Assembly (NCBI GenBank): GCA_018895795.1
Contig: JAHINZ010000316.1
Location: 1 to 11,721 of the forward strand
From: Alphaproteobacteria bacterium
Lineage (GTDB): Bacteria > Pseudomonadota > Alphaproteobacteria > Caulobacterales > Caulobacteraceae
Direction of reading: 5' to 3'
Length of the DNA stretch: 11,721 bases
Under the pieces are notes generated by a model, which worked only from the letters and a program-made list of their open reading frames with translations, was not told the DNA's origin and did no database searches. Position numbers and translations under genes: made by a program. Of this stretch, positions 5,234 through 11,721 are shown piece by piece. Each line of letters opens with the position of its first letter. Position 1 is the first letter of the stretch.

Positions 5234-6724
5234 GTTGGTTTCCTTCAACAGATCAAAGGGTTGTCGGAACTTCGTCGACAGCTCGCCATTGGCCCAAGAG
5301 CAGTTCGAAAGTACGAGATTCAGCAGGGTCCGTTTCTCATCAGGACCCTTTGCCTCGAAAATCCGATGGGCATCCTTCGCCAATCGCAACAGCGCGACAC
5401 CACTATCGATGTAGGAATCGTCCGCCCTGTGGTGGCGCTCGATGTCTTTGAGGCACCTAGCCCGTTCCTCGCGCCACTGGGCCTGCATCCGATCGTAGAA
5501 GCCGTCGTCGATCGCGCCGTCCAGCTTGTCGATGTACATCGCCTCGATACGCTTCTGAAGCCGCTCAGCCTCGGCCTGAAGCCGCTGCACCGCCGCGGCC
5601 CGCTCCCGCGTCTCTGAGCCCAGGCTCTCCTTGAGCGCGCGCTGCAACAACTCGAACACCTCGTCATCGAAGCGCAGTTGGCTCAGCACGCCCGCGAACC
5701 GTTCCTCCAGGACCTCTTCCCGGACATAGGGCTCACCGCATTTCCCCTTAAAACCGGTGCAGTGGTAATAGATGTACTTCTTCTTTTTCAGCTCACCGAC
5801 CAGGGCGCAGCCACAATGGCCGCAGGTCAGCATGCCGGTAAACGTGAAGTCGTACTGACTGCCTCTGATCTTCGAGGCGCTTCGGTTGTCCAGGACGTCC
5901 TGCACGGCGTACCAAAGGTCGTCCGAGACAAGCGCTTCGTGAGACCCCACGTAGGTCTTGCCAAGCCACTCGAAGGTCCCGGTGTAGATCCTGTTGCGAA
6001 GAATCTTATGCACGGTGCTGACGCCGACGCCCGTCCCGCTCTTGCGGTAGGTTAGCCCCGCGCGGCGCGCCCTGGACCCCACCTCCTTGAGCGAAAACTG
6101 GCCCGTAGCGTACCAACTGAAGAGCTGCTGGACGAGGGGCGCAAGTTTGGGATCAACCTCGATCACCTTCTTGCCCGACACCCCTAGGACGTTGAGATAG
6201 CCGATCGGCGCGAACGTCGGCCACAGACCCTGCTCGGCCTTTTCCAGCATGCCCTTGCGGGTCTCCTCGGACAGGTTGTCGATGTAATTCTTGGCCATCA
6301 GCACCTTGATGCCGTGCATGAATTTTTCGGACGACCGGGAGTCGTTCGACAAAACCACGCCCTCCTTGACCAGGTGAATTTCGACGTCGAGCTCATCGAC
6401 GGTCACCCAATCCTTGAGATTGCGGTAGAGCCGGTCAGTTTTCTCGACGAGGAGGATGCGAACCGTCGGGTGCTTTCGAAGGAAGCTCAGCATCTCGGTG
6501 AAATTCGAGCGACCACTCTGCTTGGCCGTCTCGACATCAACATGCTCGCCGACAACCGTAATGCCGTTCGCGTCGGCATAGTCCTTCAGCAGTTTCAGCT
6601 GGCTGGGAATCGAGAACCCTTCCCGCTCCTGCTCCTTTGAGGACACCCGCGCATAGACGACGGCGCGTTGCCGGGTCGGCTGCGCCGGCTCCGGCTTGCG
6701 CCAAGCCCTGGATGATTTCGCCAC
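5162..6724 (-). CDS. Large serine recombinase (site-specific integrase of the element)
   Basis: Serine-family site-specific recombinase expected to integrate and excise the element. In the 520-residue product, YARVSSKEQ carries the catalytic serine at residue 28, and EKTDRLYRNL (94-103) carries the conserved arginines of the resolvase-type catalytic domain (about 20-160). A recombinase domain follows (about 165-280, with WYATGQFSLKEV and ILRNRIYTGTF), then a zinc ribbon (Cys301, 304, 322 and 329, about 295-335). A coiled coil (about 355-432) sits in the position that controls integration versus excision in this family. The start is GTG at 6724, supported by AAGGAG seven bases upstream. The last 23 residues, after ETN, have no family look and run through a terminator-like hairpin into tRNA-Asn, where the stop codon is (5164-5162). 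G+C is visibly lower than in the flanking host and trb genes. Confidence 0.93.
   Translation of the reverse strand: MAKSSRAWRKPEPAQPTRQRAVVYARVSSKEQEREGFSIPSQLKLLKDYADANGITVVGEHVDVETAKQSGRSNFTEMLSFLRKHPTVRILLVEKTDRLYRNLKDWVTVDELDVEIHLVKEGVVLSNDSRSSEKFMHGIKVLMAKNYIDNLSEETRKGMLEKAEQGLWPTFAPIGYLNVLGVSGKKVIEVDPKLAPLVQQLFSWYATGQFSLKEVGSRARRAGLTYRKSGTGVGVSTVHKILRNRIYTGTFEWLGKTYVGSHEALVSDDLWYAVQDVLDNRSASKIRGSQYDFTFTGMLTCGHCGCALVGELKKKKYIYYHCTGFKGKCGEPYVREEVLEERFAGVLSQLRFDDEVFELLQRALKESLGSETRERAAAVQRLQAEAERLQKRIEAMYIDKLDGAIDDGFYDRMQAQWREERARCLKDIERHHRADDSYIDSGVALLRLAKDAHRIFEAKGPDEKRTLLNLVLSNCSWANGELSTKFRQPFDLLKETNLGPDTKNPAKRPDFSQSQRWLRG
5193..5218 (+). terminator. tRNA-Asn terminator, embedded in recombinase coding sequence
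   Basis: AAATCCGGCC (5193-5202) and GGCCGGATTT (5207-5216) form a perfect 10-bp stem with a TTTT loop. A run of five T (5214-5218) serves plus-strand transcripts. It starts 17 bases after the tRNA CCA. On the other strand the same bases encode KNPAKRPDF near the recombinase C terminus. The minus strand has only a short T tract after the stem (ATTTCTC), so termination there would be weak. Confidence 0.8.
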
Positions 6725-6731
6725 GCGAGCG

Positions 6732-6737
6732 CTCCTT
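6732..6737 (-). promoter_or_regulatory. Ribosome binding site of the serine recombinase
   Basis: AAGGAG read on the minus strand, seven bases before the GTG at 6724. It decides the start in favour of GTG. No convincing -35/-10 pair was found just upstream. Confidence 0.7.
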
Positions 6738-6805
6738 CACCTCGGTTTCAGTACGGAAAGGCTCAATGGAGGCATGCAGCGAAGCCGCTTCTGCCCAGCC
6801 AACTC

Positions 6806-6960
6806 GCTGAATCCTACCAAAGCGCGCGATCAGATCAATAAATGAACGCCGACGTTCTCATGAATTCTGAATCCGGATCCGATCGAAGCCAGATTCAGCA
6901 GCTTTCACTACTCTCCCAGGGTAGCGCAATCATCGATGGCCAGATCGCTTGCTGATTCAT
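6806..6960. repeat. Symmetric cluster of four GANTC sites upstream of the recombinase
   Basis: This 250-bp non-coding gap is about half G+C, well below its surroundings. It holds GAATC at 6809-6813 and 6869-6873 and GATTC at 6892-6896 and 6954-6958. The inner pair is a perfect inverted repeat, CTGAATC (6867-6873) and GATTCAG (6892-6898). The outer pair, CTGAATC and GATTCAT, is nearly so, and both pairs share a centre near 6883. A palindromic TTCATGAA lies at 6956-6963. Possible roles are recombinase-binding arms, regulator operators, or CcrM methylation control. No gene is seen in the gap. Confidence 0.45.
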
Positions 6961-6973
6961 GAAATCCGGAGAT

Positions 6974-7192
6974 CTATTTCGACGCGAAATTTCGCTCTTC
7001 TTTACTCAATATCCGAACGAAGTCTGTGAGGTCATGAAGCATGACTCGCGCCTGATTGGCCGTCACTGGCCTGCCGGTTCGAGCCTCGAACAAGCGCTGG
7101 GCGTCCCGAACCAATTCATCCGAGAACTGGCCACCGCGCCGTGCGCCCGTCTCACGGCCCGGTGGCGGCTGATGGCGGGTCCCGTCCGGCAT
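6974..7192 (-). CDS. Small unknown protein at the end of the trb operon
   Basis: Seventy-two codons from ATG at 7192; an in-frame TTG at 7195 is less likely. The start overlaps the stop of the DUF736 gene by one base (TGATG), which implies translational coupling and supports it as a real gene. The N-terminal third is basic and probably disordered (GRETGARRGG). Residues from about 24 look helical, with FSDELVRDAQRLFEARTG and ARVMLHDLTDFVRILSKEE. Small proteins with a similar RTGR...A..ML.NL..F.R.L pattern are, from memory, common in alphaproteobacterial plasmids and elements, without known function. No helix-turn-helix or catalytic motif was recognised. No terminator is evident after it. Confidence 0.6.
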   Translation of the reverse strand: MPDGTRHQPPPGRETGARRGGQFSDELVRDAQRLFEARTGRPVTANQARVMLHDLTDFVRILSKEERNFASK

Positions 7193-7629
7193 CAAGCTGG
7201 TCCGCCTGCTTCCGCTCCCCGGGAAGCCCCGACTGATTCGGAAGCCTGGAGGCCTCCATCAGAAGGCTCATCAGAGACGACGACGTTGGAATGGTCGTCA
7301 GGTCTTCTGGTCGCCAGCCGCGTCCATACGAGTTGGGCGGTGTCTCCATCCTCCCGGGGGAACAGGGCCGCCGAAAGCGGCCCCGGCAGAAACGGGTCGT
7401 CCAGGCTGACGCGATAGAACAGGCGGGAGCGCTGAGGCCCCCGGCGCCCCTCCCAGGCCTCGCCGATCCTCACCGAGCCGGTCATGACGTGAAATGCCGG
7501 CGCGTTTGCGTTGGGTCGATCATCGTTGGGCGCCAGGCGCACCCTCAGGTTCATGAGGAGGCTACGGATCTCACCTTCCCAACCGCCGTCCCTGGCGAGT
7601 TTGAAGGTCCCGATGGTCAGCTTGGTCAT
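7192..7629 (-). CDS. DUF736 family protein
   Basis: The 145-residue product opens with LTIGTFKLARDGGWEGEIRSL, has LRVRLAPNDD and APAFHVMTGSVRIGEAWE in the middle, then FYRVSLDDPFLPGPLSAALF. This is the usual layout of the DUF736 family (a compact beta-rich protein of about 100 residues, found almost only on plasmids and integrative elements). The molecular role is unknown. The last 35 or so residues (from RRPDDHSN on) are an unconserved, low-complexity extension. The ATG start overlaps the DUF2274 stop by four bases (ATGA), and its own stop overlaps the next gene, so it belongs to the trb operon. In other elements DUF736 genes tend to sit near replication or partition genes, so this place is somewhat unusual (from memory). 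Confidence 0.8.
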   Translation of the reverse strand: MTKLTIGTFKLARDGGWEGEIRSLLMNLRVRLAPNDDRPNANAPAFHVMTGSVRIGEAWEGRRGPQRSRLFYRVSLDDPFLPGPLSAALFPREDGDTAQLVWTRLATRRPDDHSNVVVSDEPSDGGLQASESVGASRGAEAGGPA

Positions 7630-7877
7630 GACCGCGCCTCCCGCTTGGCCGCAGGCGGCGAAGCTGGCTGCGCGACCCCCTTTCGGGCCTTGGCGAACTC
7701 CCGGTCCCCTTCGAGATAGCCTTCAAGCATGAAGGGGATCAGGTCGGGAACCGACGCCGCTTCGCCATAGGCGGCTTGGTAGGCTGCGGCGTAGTCCTGC
7801 AGCGCGGCATTGAGATCGGGCATCGCCGCGAAGGTGATGCGGACCGGATTTCGGTCTGGGAGCTTGGCGAGTTTCAT
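7626..7877 (-). CDS. DUF2274 family protein (trbI-linked)
   Basis: The 83-residue product matches the DUF2274 pattern: MKLAKLPDRNPVRITF, a helical part DLNAALQDYAAAYQAAYGE, then LIPFMLEGYLEGDREFAKAR. Genes of this family commonly follow trbI in proteobacterial conjugative elements. Their function is unknown; the fold resembles small DNA-binding or antitoxin-like proteins only in general terms. The ATG at 7877 is preferred over an upstream in-frame start at 7904, which lies inside trbI. AAGGA sits about 8 bases before it. The gap to the trbI stop is 14 bases, and the stop overlaps the DUF736 start. Confidence 0.8.
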   Translation of the reverse strand: MKLAKLPDRNPVRITFAAMPDLNAALQDYAAAYQAAYGEAASVPDLIPFMLEGYLEGDREFAKARKGVAQPASPPAAKREARS

Positions 7878-7891
7878 GGGAGATTCCTTTC

Positions 7892-9097
7892 TCAGCCGCG
7901 CCAAGGGCGCAGGATCAGGTCCTTGTGGACGATGACGCGAACCGGCCAGCCGGGCCTGACCCGGAGCGTGGGCTGGACGTCGAGTTGCTTGGACACGACC
8001 TGCTGGCCGGCCTGGGAGGCGCTCTGCTGGGTCGATTGGCGAATGGCCCGGACAAGATCACTCTCGTTGTCGCCAGAGCTGATTTCGGTCCCCACGCCGA
8101 GCAGGGTCGACAGGCCCACGCCCTTGAGCATCTGCCAGGTGTGAAAATCGACCTTGTCGGCCAGGCCGGCATAGCCGCCCGCGTCGGTGGCCGGCAGGCT
8201 GTCCAGCTGGATCGAAGACCCGTCGGGCAGGATCAGGCGGCGCCAGACCAGCAGCGCCCGGCTCTGGCCGAAGGCGACGACGCTGTCATAGACGCCAATC
8301 AGCCGCGCGCCCTGCGGGACCAGCAGGTAGGCGCCGGTGGCGGTGTCGTAGACCGGCTCGGTGACCTGGGCGATGACTTGGCCTGGAAGGTCAGAATCGA
8401 GGCCCGTGATCAGGCTGGCGGCGATGACGCTGCCGGCCATGAGTTGAAAGGGCGAACGCGGAGATTCCAGCTGATGGCCGTTGTAGACGTCGGCCGGTCC
8501 CGCCTTCTCGACGAAGGCGAGCTTGCCCTGTTGGCCGGTCGGCGCCGTTGAAGCCGCCACGGCGGGTGTGGCGACGGCGACGCTGGTCGGCAAGCCCGGC
8601 GTTTCCAAACCCGCTCGCGCCACGGCCTGGATCATGACGCCGGCTTCTCGCGCCGCCTGCGCCTGGGCGGCCAGACGCTGTCGCTCCGCCTGGGCCGCTT
8701 GCTCGGCCGGTGTGATCGCCGGGTTGGGCGGCGGCTGGATCTCGACGCGGTCGCGGCGCTGCTGATCGACAACGGCGCGACCCAGATCGCCCGGCAACGG
8801 CGGACCAAGCTTGGGGGCGGTGTAGTCCTTGGGTAAGGCGGCGACCGCGTCTCGCGACGAGGCGCGATCTTCCACGGAAGGATCCTCGGCGGGCTTGCTC
8901 AGATGGACAGCCTTGGAGCCCAGGGCCATCCAGCCAAAACCCGCGAGGGCCAACGCGCCGACGGCGGCTGCTCCGATCACGACCCCGCGTCGGAATTTCA
9001 CGACCGGCCGAGGCTTGGCCCGCAAGGTCAGGGTCTCCGGCGGCGCCTTTTGAACGTCAGACGCAGGGGCCGCACCCTCTTCGCCCTCCCCGCTCAT
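7892..9097 (-). CDS. trbI: Conjugal transfer protein TrbI (VirB10 family)
   Basis: VirB10-type scaffold of the conjugation machine, spanning from the inner membrane to the outer-membrane pore and sensing ATP-driven conformational signals. The 401 residues comprise a cytoplasmic start, one transmembrane helix at about 38-60 (GVVIGAAAVGALALAGFGWM), a Pro/Ala/Gln-rich periplasmic linker, and the C-terminal beta-barrel domain. That domain shows SPFQLMAGSVIAASLITGLDS, YLLVPQGARLIGVYDS, GGYAGLADKVD and RPGWPVRVIVHKDL, all typical of TrbI. Start is ATG at 9097, which overlaps the trbG stop by four bases. The frame extends further upstream (to 9352), but that part lies inside trbG and is not TrbI-like. 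Gene order trbL-F-G-I is that of Tn4371-like and related elements. Confidence 0.95.
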   Translation of the reverse strand: MSGEGEEGAAPASDVQKAPPETLTLRAKPRPVVKFRRGVVIGAAAVGALALAGFGWMALGSKAVHLSKPAEDPSVEDRASSRDAVAALPKDYTAPKLGPPLPGDLGRAVVDQQRRDRVEIQPPPNPAITPAEQAAQAERQRLAAQAQAAREAGVMIQAVARAGLETPGLPTSVAVATPAVAASTAPTGQQGKLAFVEKAGPADVYNGHQLESPRSPFQLMAGSVIAASLITGLDSDLPGQVIAQVTEPVYDTATGAYLLVPQGARLIGVYDSVVAFGQSRALLVWRRLILPDGSSIQLDSLPATDAGGYAGLADKVDFHTWQMLKGVGLSTLLGVGTEISSGDNESDLVRAIRQSTQQSASQAGQQVVSKQLDVQPTLRVRPGWPVRVIVHKDLILRPWRG

Positions 9098-10077
9098 AAC
9101 CTGGGCTCCGTGACCTGCGCGTCGGTCCGGCTGATCCGCACGACTTGTTGGGGCGCCTGGCCCAGCCGCAGCTCGGCGGCGGCGAACAAGCGGTCGACCA
9201 CATAGCGGTTGCCGCGGACGCGATAGTTGACGAGTTGCCTCTCGCCCAAGGGCCCGACCACGAAAAGCGGCGGGGCCTCGCCCTGGTCGAGCCGGGCGGG
9301 AAACTCGATATAGACCTTCTGGCCGTCGTCGAAGACGCGCACCGGGCGCCACGGCGGGGTGTCGCCGGTGATGGCATAGCGGAACCGGATCGCCTCGACG
9401 GCGACGCCTTCGGCAGCCGGCGCGGCGGCTTCGGCGATGGCGTTCTGCCGCTTCAGCGCCAACAGACCATCCTGAGGATAGATCCAGGACACCGCCGCCA
9501 TCGCCGTGGCGTCGGTGCTGCTCAGCGCCAAATGATAGGTCCGGCGATCGGTGGTGATCACCATGTTGGTGGTCAGGCCGGCGGCGAAGGGCTTGACCAG
9601 GAGGTGGACCTGCCGCGCCTCCGCGGCCCCGCTCGTGGTGTCGCCGATGATCCAGCGGACGGTGTCGCCCGCCGAGACGGCGACCAACTGCTCACCGGGT
9701 TCGAGCGCGATGTCGCTGACCCGTTCGGGCGCGGTGTACAGCCGGTAGAGCGCCCCATCGGTCCAGGGATAGACCTGGACCGCATTGATGTAGCCCGCCG
9801 TTGTCGGCTCCTGGGTCGCGGCGCGATTGGCCGCGTCGATCCGGCTTCGCGGCGATACCGCTTCCGAGCGCACGGTCGGCGGCGGCAGGAGCTGACCCGG
9901 CAAAGGCAGCGGCTTGGGCACCTCGACGATCACCACGGGCTTGGGCGGCTCTGGCGCGACCTTGGCCGGGAGGAAGGCCGCCGCGTCGTAGGCGATGGCG
10001 GGCGGCGGGGACTTGGGATGGACGCAGGCGCTCAAGGCGCAGGCGCACGCTACGGCAAGCATGGTCTTGGCTGTCAT
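9094..10077 (-). CDS. trbG: Conjugal transfer protein TrbG (VirB9 family), putative lipoprotein
   Basis: VirB9-type component of the outer-membrane core complex, which binds VirB10 and lines the channel. The 327-residue product starts at ATG 10077, overlapping the trbF stop by four bases. The signal peptide ends in a lipobox, LSAC with Cys18, so the protein is predicted to be lipid-anchored. A Pro-rich stretch follows (KPVVIVEVPKPLPLPGQLLPP). The N-terminal VirB9 domain shows YINAVQVYPWTDGALYRLYTAPERVSD in overlapping pieces near residues 95-125. The C-terminal domain shows PWRPVRVFDDGQKVYIEFP and PPLFVVGPLGERQLVNYRVRG, which are characteristic of VirB9/TrbG. There is no separate trbH-like lipoprotein gene between trbG and trbI, so the lipid anchor may serve the VirB7 role (inference). 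Confidence 0.95.
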   Translation of the reverse strand: MTAKTMLAVACACALSACVHPKSPPPAIAYDAAAFLPAKVAPEPPKPVVIVEVPKPLPLPGQLLPPPTVRSEAVSPRSRIDAANRAATQEPTTAGYINAVQVYPWTDGALYRLYTAPERVSDIALEPGEQLVAVSAGDTVRWIIGDTTSGAAEARQVHLLVKPFAAGLTTNMVITTDRRTYHLALSSTDATAMAAVSWIYPQDGLLALKRQNAIAEAAAPAAEGVAVEAIRFRYAITGDTPPWRPVRVFDDGQKVYIEFPARLDQGEAPPLFVVGPLGERQLVNYRVRGNRYVVDRLFAAAELRLGQAPQQVVRISRTDAQVTEPRL

Positions 10078-10865
10078 GGCTGGGGCTCTCCTGGGATGGT
10101 AGGAAGCGGTGACGGCGGCGGAGCGGCGGTTGTCGTCGCAAGGGCCGGCGAGGAAGGCGGCGCGGGCGCCGCTGCGGTCGTAACGTCGGCCTCCTGGGCC
10201 CAATCGACGCCATCGACATAGAGACCGAGCGGATTGCGCTCGAGCTGGGCCCGGGTCTTGGGCTTCTGGCGCTTCAGGGTCAGGATCGCGGTCCAGCGCT
10301 CGGTCTTGGACAGCGCCCCGCGCTCGAAGGTCTGCTCGGTCCACCGCACCTGGAACGAGGTCTTGGTGGCTCGCACCACGCTGGTCGGCTGAACCAGAAC
10401 GGTCTTCTGGCCAAAGTCCTGAAGCGGCTGCACGCCCCTGGCATAGGTGTCCAGGAACACCTGGCCGGTCTTGGTGGTGTAGTCGTAGGCCTGGTTCCAA
10501 CGCTCGCGCACGACCACGCCGTCCGAGGACAAGGACCGGACATTGACGATGAATTGGCGAAGGTCGCGGGCGATCTCCGCGTCGCTAGGCTGGTAGTCCT
10601 GCTCGGCTGGGCCGACAGCCCTGACCTCACCCAGCCGGTCGACCTCGACGACATAGGGGGTGATCTTGCTTTGAGTGGCCTGCAGGACGTTGCCGCCGGC
10701 CAGTCCGCAGCTGAGCGCGAACATGCCGAAAAAAGCCAGTCGCCAGCTGTGGGCCTGGACGCGCGCAGAACCGATGCGTTGGTCCCAAAGCTGGCCAGCG
10801 GCTTGGTATGGCGTCTCGGGCGGCGGCGTTAGCCCATAGCGTTGCGGCGTGCGCGAAAAGCGCAT
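10074..10865 (-). CDS. trbF: Conjugal transfer protein TrbF (VirB8 family)
   Basis: VirB8-type inner-membrane assembly factor of the type IV secretion system. The 263-residue product begins MRFSRTPQRYGLTPPPETPY and continues with WDQRIGSARVQAHSWR, the usual TrbF start. One transmembrane helix is at about 42-62. The periplasmic NTF2-like domain shows ITPYVVEVDRLGEV, DLRQFIVNVRSLS and LERNPLGLYVDGVDWAQE. The last 30 or so residues are a low-complexity Ala/Pro/Thr tail. The ATG at 10865 follows the trbL stop by three bases and has a perfect AGGAGG (10879-10874) eight bases upstream, within the trbL end. Confidence 0.95.
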   Translation of the reverse strand: MRFSRTPQRYGLTPPPETPYQAAGQLWDQRIGSARVQAHSWRLAFFGMFALSCGLAGGNVLQATQSKITPYVVEVDRLGEVRAVGPAEQDYQPSDAEIARDLRQFIVNVRSLSSDGVVVRERWNQAYDYTTKTGQVFLDTYARGVQPLQDFGQKTVLVQPTSVVRATKTSFQVRWTEQTFERGALSKTERWTAILTLKRQKPKTRAQLERNPLGLYVDGVDWAQEADVTTAAAPAPPSSPALATTTAAPPPSPLPTIPGEPQP

Positions 10866-10868
10866 GGC

Positions 10869-11721
10869 TCAATCCTCCTGGCTGAGATCGGGGTTGGCGG
10901 GGGCGCCGGGACGGTCGCCCTCCTTGAGCGTTTGAACGGCGGCGTGGTGACCCATGCCTGCATGGTTGGGCCGCAGGTTTTTGGCCCAGGGCGGCGGTGT
11001 CGATGCGGACGACGCCTGCGCGCCGGAAGCGGCCGCCTCGCCGCCGCCCGACATGGGGCTTGATCCGCCCGTGGCTTTCCAGGCCGCGGCGCGGCCGCTC
11101 TGGGCGCTCTCCTGCAGGGCCGCGCCGGCGCGGCCAGCCATGTCGCGCGCGCCGTTGATCGCCGCGCCGCCGACCGCGCGGCCAACACCGCTCAGGCCCG
11201 ACGCCACGCCCGCCATGCCCGAGGCGCCGGACGTGGCTTGGCGAAGCTGATAGGCGGCGCTGGCGCCCGCGCCCATCGAGGCCCCCGCACGCACCGCCGC
11301 CAGCCCGCCCGCTCCGGCCATGCCCAGCGCGCGGGCGCCGAGCATCGCAGCGCCGCCGCCGAGCATGGCCGCGCCGGCGGCCGTGCCGACGGCCGCGCCC
11401 GCGCCCAGCTGGGGCGCGCCGGAGACCAGGCCCGAGGCGATCGCCGGGCCGAAGATCGACAGGCCGGCCAAGGTTAGAGCGCCCAGGACCAAGGTCATGG
11501 CGGCCGAAAGGTCCGGATCGGAGCCGAGCGAGGATAGGAAGGTGTCGAAGAAGCCGGCCCCGATGCCGACGATCACCCCCAGGACCATGACCTTGACGCC
11601 GCTGGAGATGACGTTGCCCAGCACGCGCTCGGCCAGGAAACTCGACTTATTCCAGAAGGCGAACGGGACCAGTGAAAAGCCGGCCAGGCAGGTCAGCTTG
11701 AACTCCAAGACGGTGACCAGC
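10869..11721 (-). CDS. trbL: Conjugal transfer protein TrbL (VirB6 family), C-terminal part
   Basis: Polytopic inner-membrane VirB6-type channel component. The 5' end is off the window: the frame is open at the right edge (reading LVTVLEFKLTCLAGFSLVPF), and the TTG at 11708 is not a credible start because these residues belong to a conserved membrane segment. About 283 codons remain. Conserved pieces are PFAFWNKSSFLAERVLGNVI, then membrane segments VKVMVLGVIVGIGAGFF and AMTLVLGALTLAGLSIFGPA. An Ala/Gly-rich region of about 150 residues follows, and the tail PPPWAKNLRP...LKEGDRPGAPANPDLS is typical of TrbL in Tn4371-like systems. It is the first visible gene of the operon continuing into trbF. 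Confidence 0.93.
   Translation of the reverse strand, partial: LVTVLEFKLTCLAGFSLVPFAFWNKSSFLAERVLGNVISSGVKVMVLGVIVGIGAGFFDTFLSSLGSDPDLSAAMTLVLGALTLAGLSIFGPAIASGLVSGAPQLGAGAAVGTAAGAAMLGGGAAMLGARALGMAGAGGLAAVRAGASMGAGASAAYQLRQATSGASGMAGVASGLSGVGRAVGGAAINGARDMAGRAGAALQESAQSGRAAAWKATGGSSPMSGGGEAAASGAQASSASTPPPWAKNLRPNHAGMGHHAAVQTLKEGDRPGAPANPDLSQED

Larger units (their letters stand above)
5177..11721. mobile_element. Left part of an integrative conjugative element inserted at tRNA-Asn
   Basis: A large serine recombinase next to an intact tRNA-Asn, followed by a P-type (Trb) conjugation operon, is the layout of an integrative and conjugative element. The left limit is placed just past the tRNA and could be some tens of bases further right. 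The right end, relaxase, coupling protein, remaining trb genes and cargo are not in the window. The trb genes are as G+C-rich as the host, whereas the recombinase and its upstream gap are clearly less so, which suggests that the recombinase module was joined to the transfer module separately. Confidence 0.85.

Noticed and set aside
9098..9352. N-terminal extension of trbI upstream of 9097
   Set aside because: It lies inside trbG in another frame, does not resemble TrbI, and the ATG at 9097 overlaps the trbG stop in the usual ATGA manner.
9145..10221. A 358-codon plus-strand frame opposite trbG/trbF
   Set aside because: Antisense to two clear trb genes; composition is that of a shadow frame.
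11040..11460. Highly repetitive G+C-rich stretch
   Set aside because: It encodes the Ala/Gly-rich region normal for TrbL C-terminal domains; no true DNA repeat unit was found.
1..11721. CRISPR array, defence genes, insertion sequence or riboswitch
   Set aside because: No spaced direct repeats, transposase, or recognised aptamer is visible. The only mobile signals are the serine recombinase and trb genes.

Overview
The window is from an alphaproteobacterium of the Caulobacterales, most probably a Caulobacter species. It joins an ordinary chromosomal block (about 1-5200) to the left end of an integrated conjugative element (about 5180 to the right edge). The genus call rests on a PopZ protein whose N-terminal helix and C-terminal oligomerisation region read like the C. 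crescentus protein, on the valS-popZ-tolC-PCMT gene order, and on a textbook CtrA-type site (TTAA-N7-TTAA) carrying a GANTC (CcrM) site in its spacer.

Host block, all protein genes on the minus strand. Read in the direction of transcription: a PCMT-family protein (4809-4237), a TolC-family type I secretion outer-membrane protein (4084-2648), the polar organising protein PopZ (2518-1976, with its own intrinsic terminator), then valyl-tRNA synthetase (from 1828, running off the left edge). On the plus strand upstream of the PCMT gene lie the CtrA-type box, a short non-coding stretch ending in a strong intrinsic terminator (candidate small RNA), and tRNA-Asn(GTT) with a sigma-73-like promoter and a terminator-like hairpin just after it.

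Mobile element. A large serine recombinase (6724-5162) converges on tRNA-Asn, and its reading frame runs into the tRNA 3' end, where its stop codon lies. Next comes a roughly 250-bp non-coding region of about 50% G+C with a symmetric set of four GANTC sites. Then there is a tightly overlapping minus-strand operon: trbL (partial), trbF, trbG, trbI, a DUF2274 protein, a DUF736 protein and a 72-codon unknown. The trb genes encode the inner-membrane, periplasmic and outer-membrane parts of a P-type (Trb/VirB) conjugation machine. The rest (trbB/C/D/E/J, relaxase, coupling protein, cargo, right attachment site) should lie beyond the right edge.

The most notable observations are the CtrA-box plus terminator small-RNA candidate, the chimeric recombinase 3' end with a terminator-like hairpin in its coding sequence, the PCMT homologue without the SAM-binding glycine loop, and the GANTC cluster upstream of the recombinase. 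No wholly new defence or metabolic system is visible.
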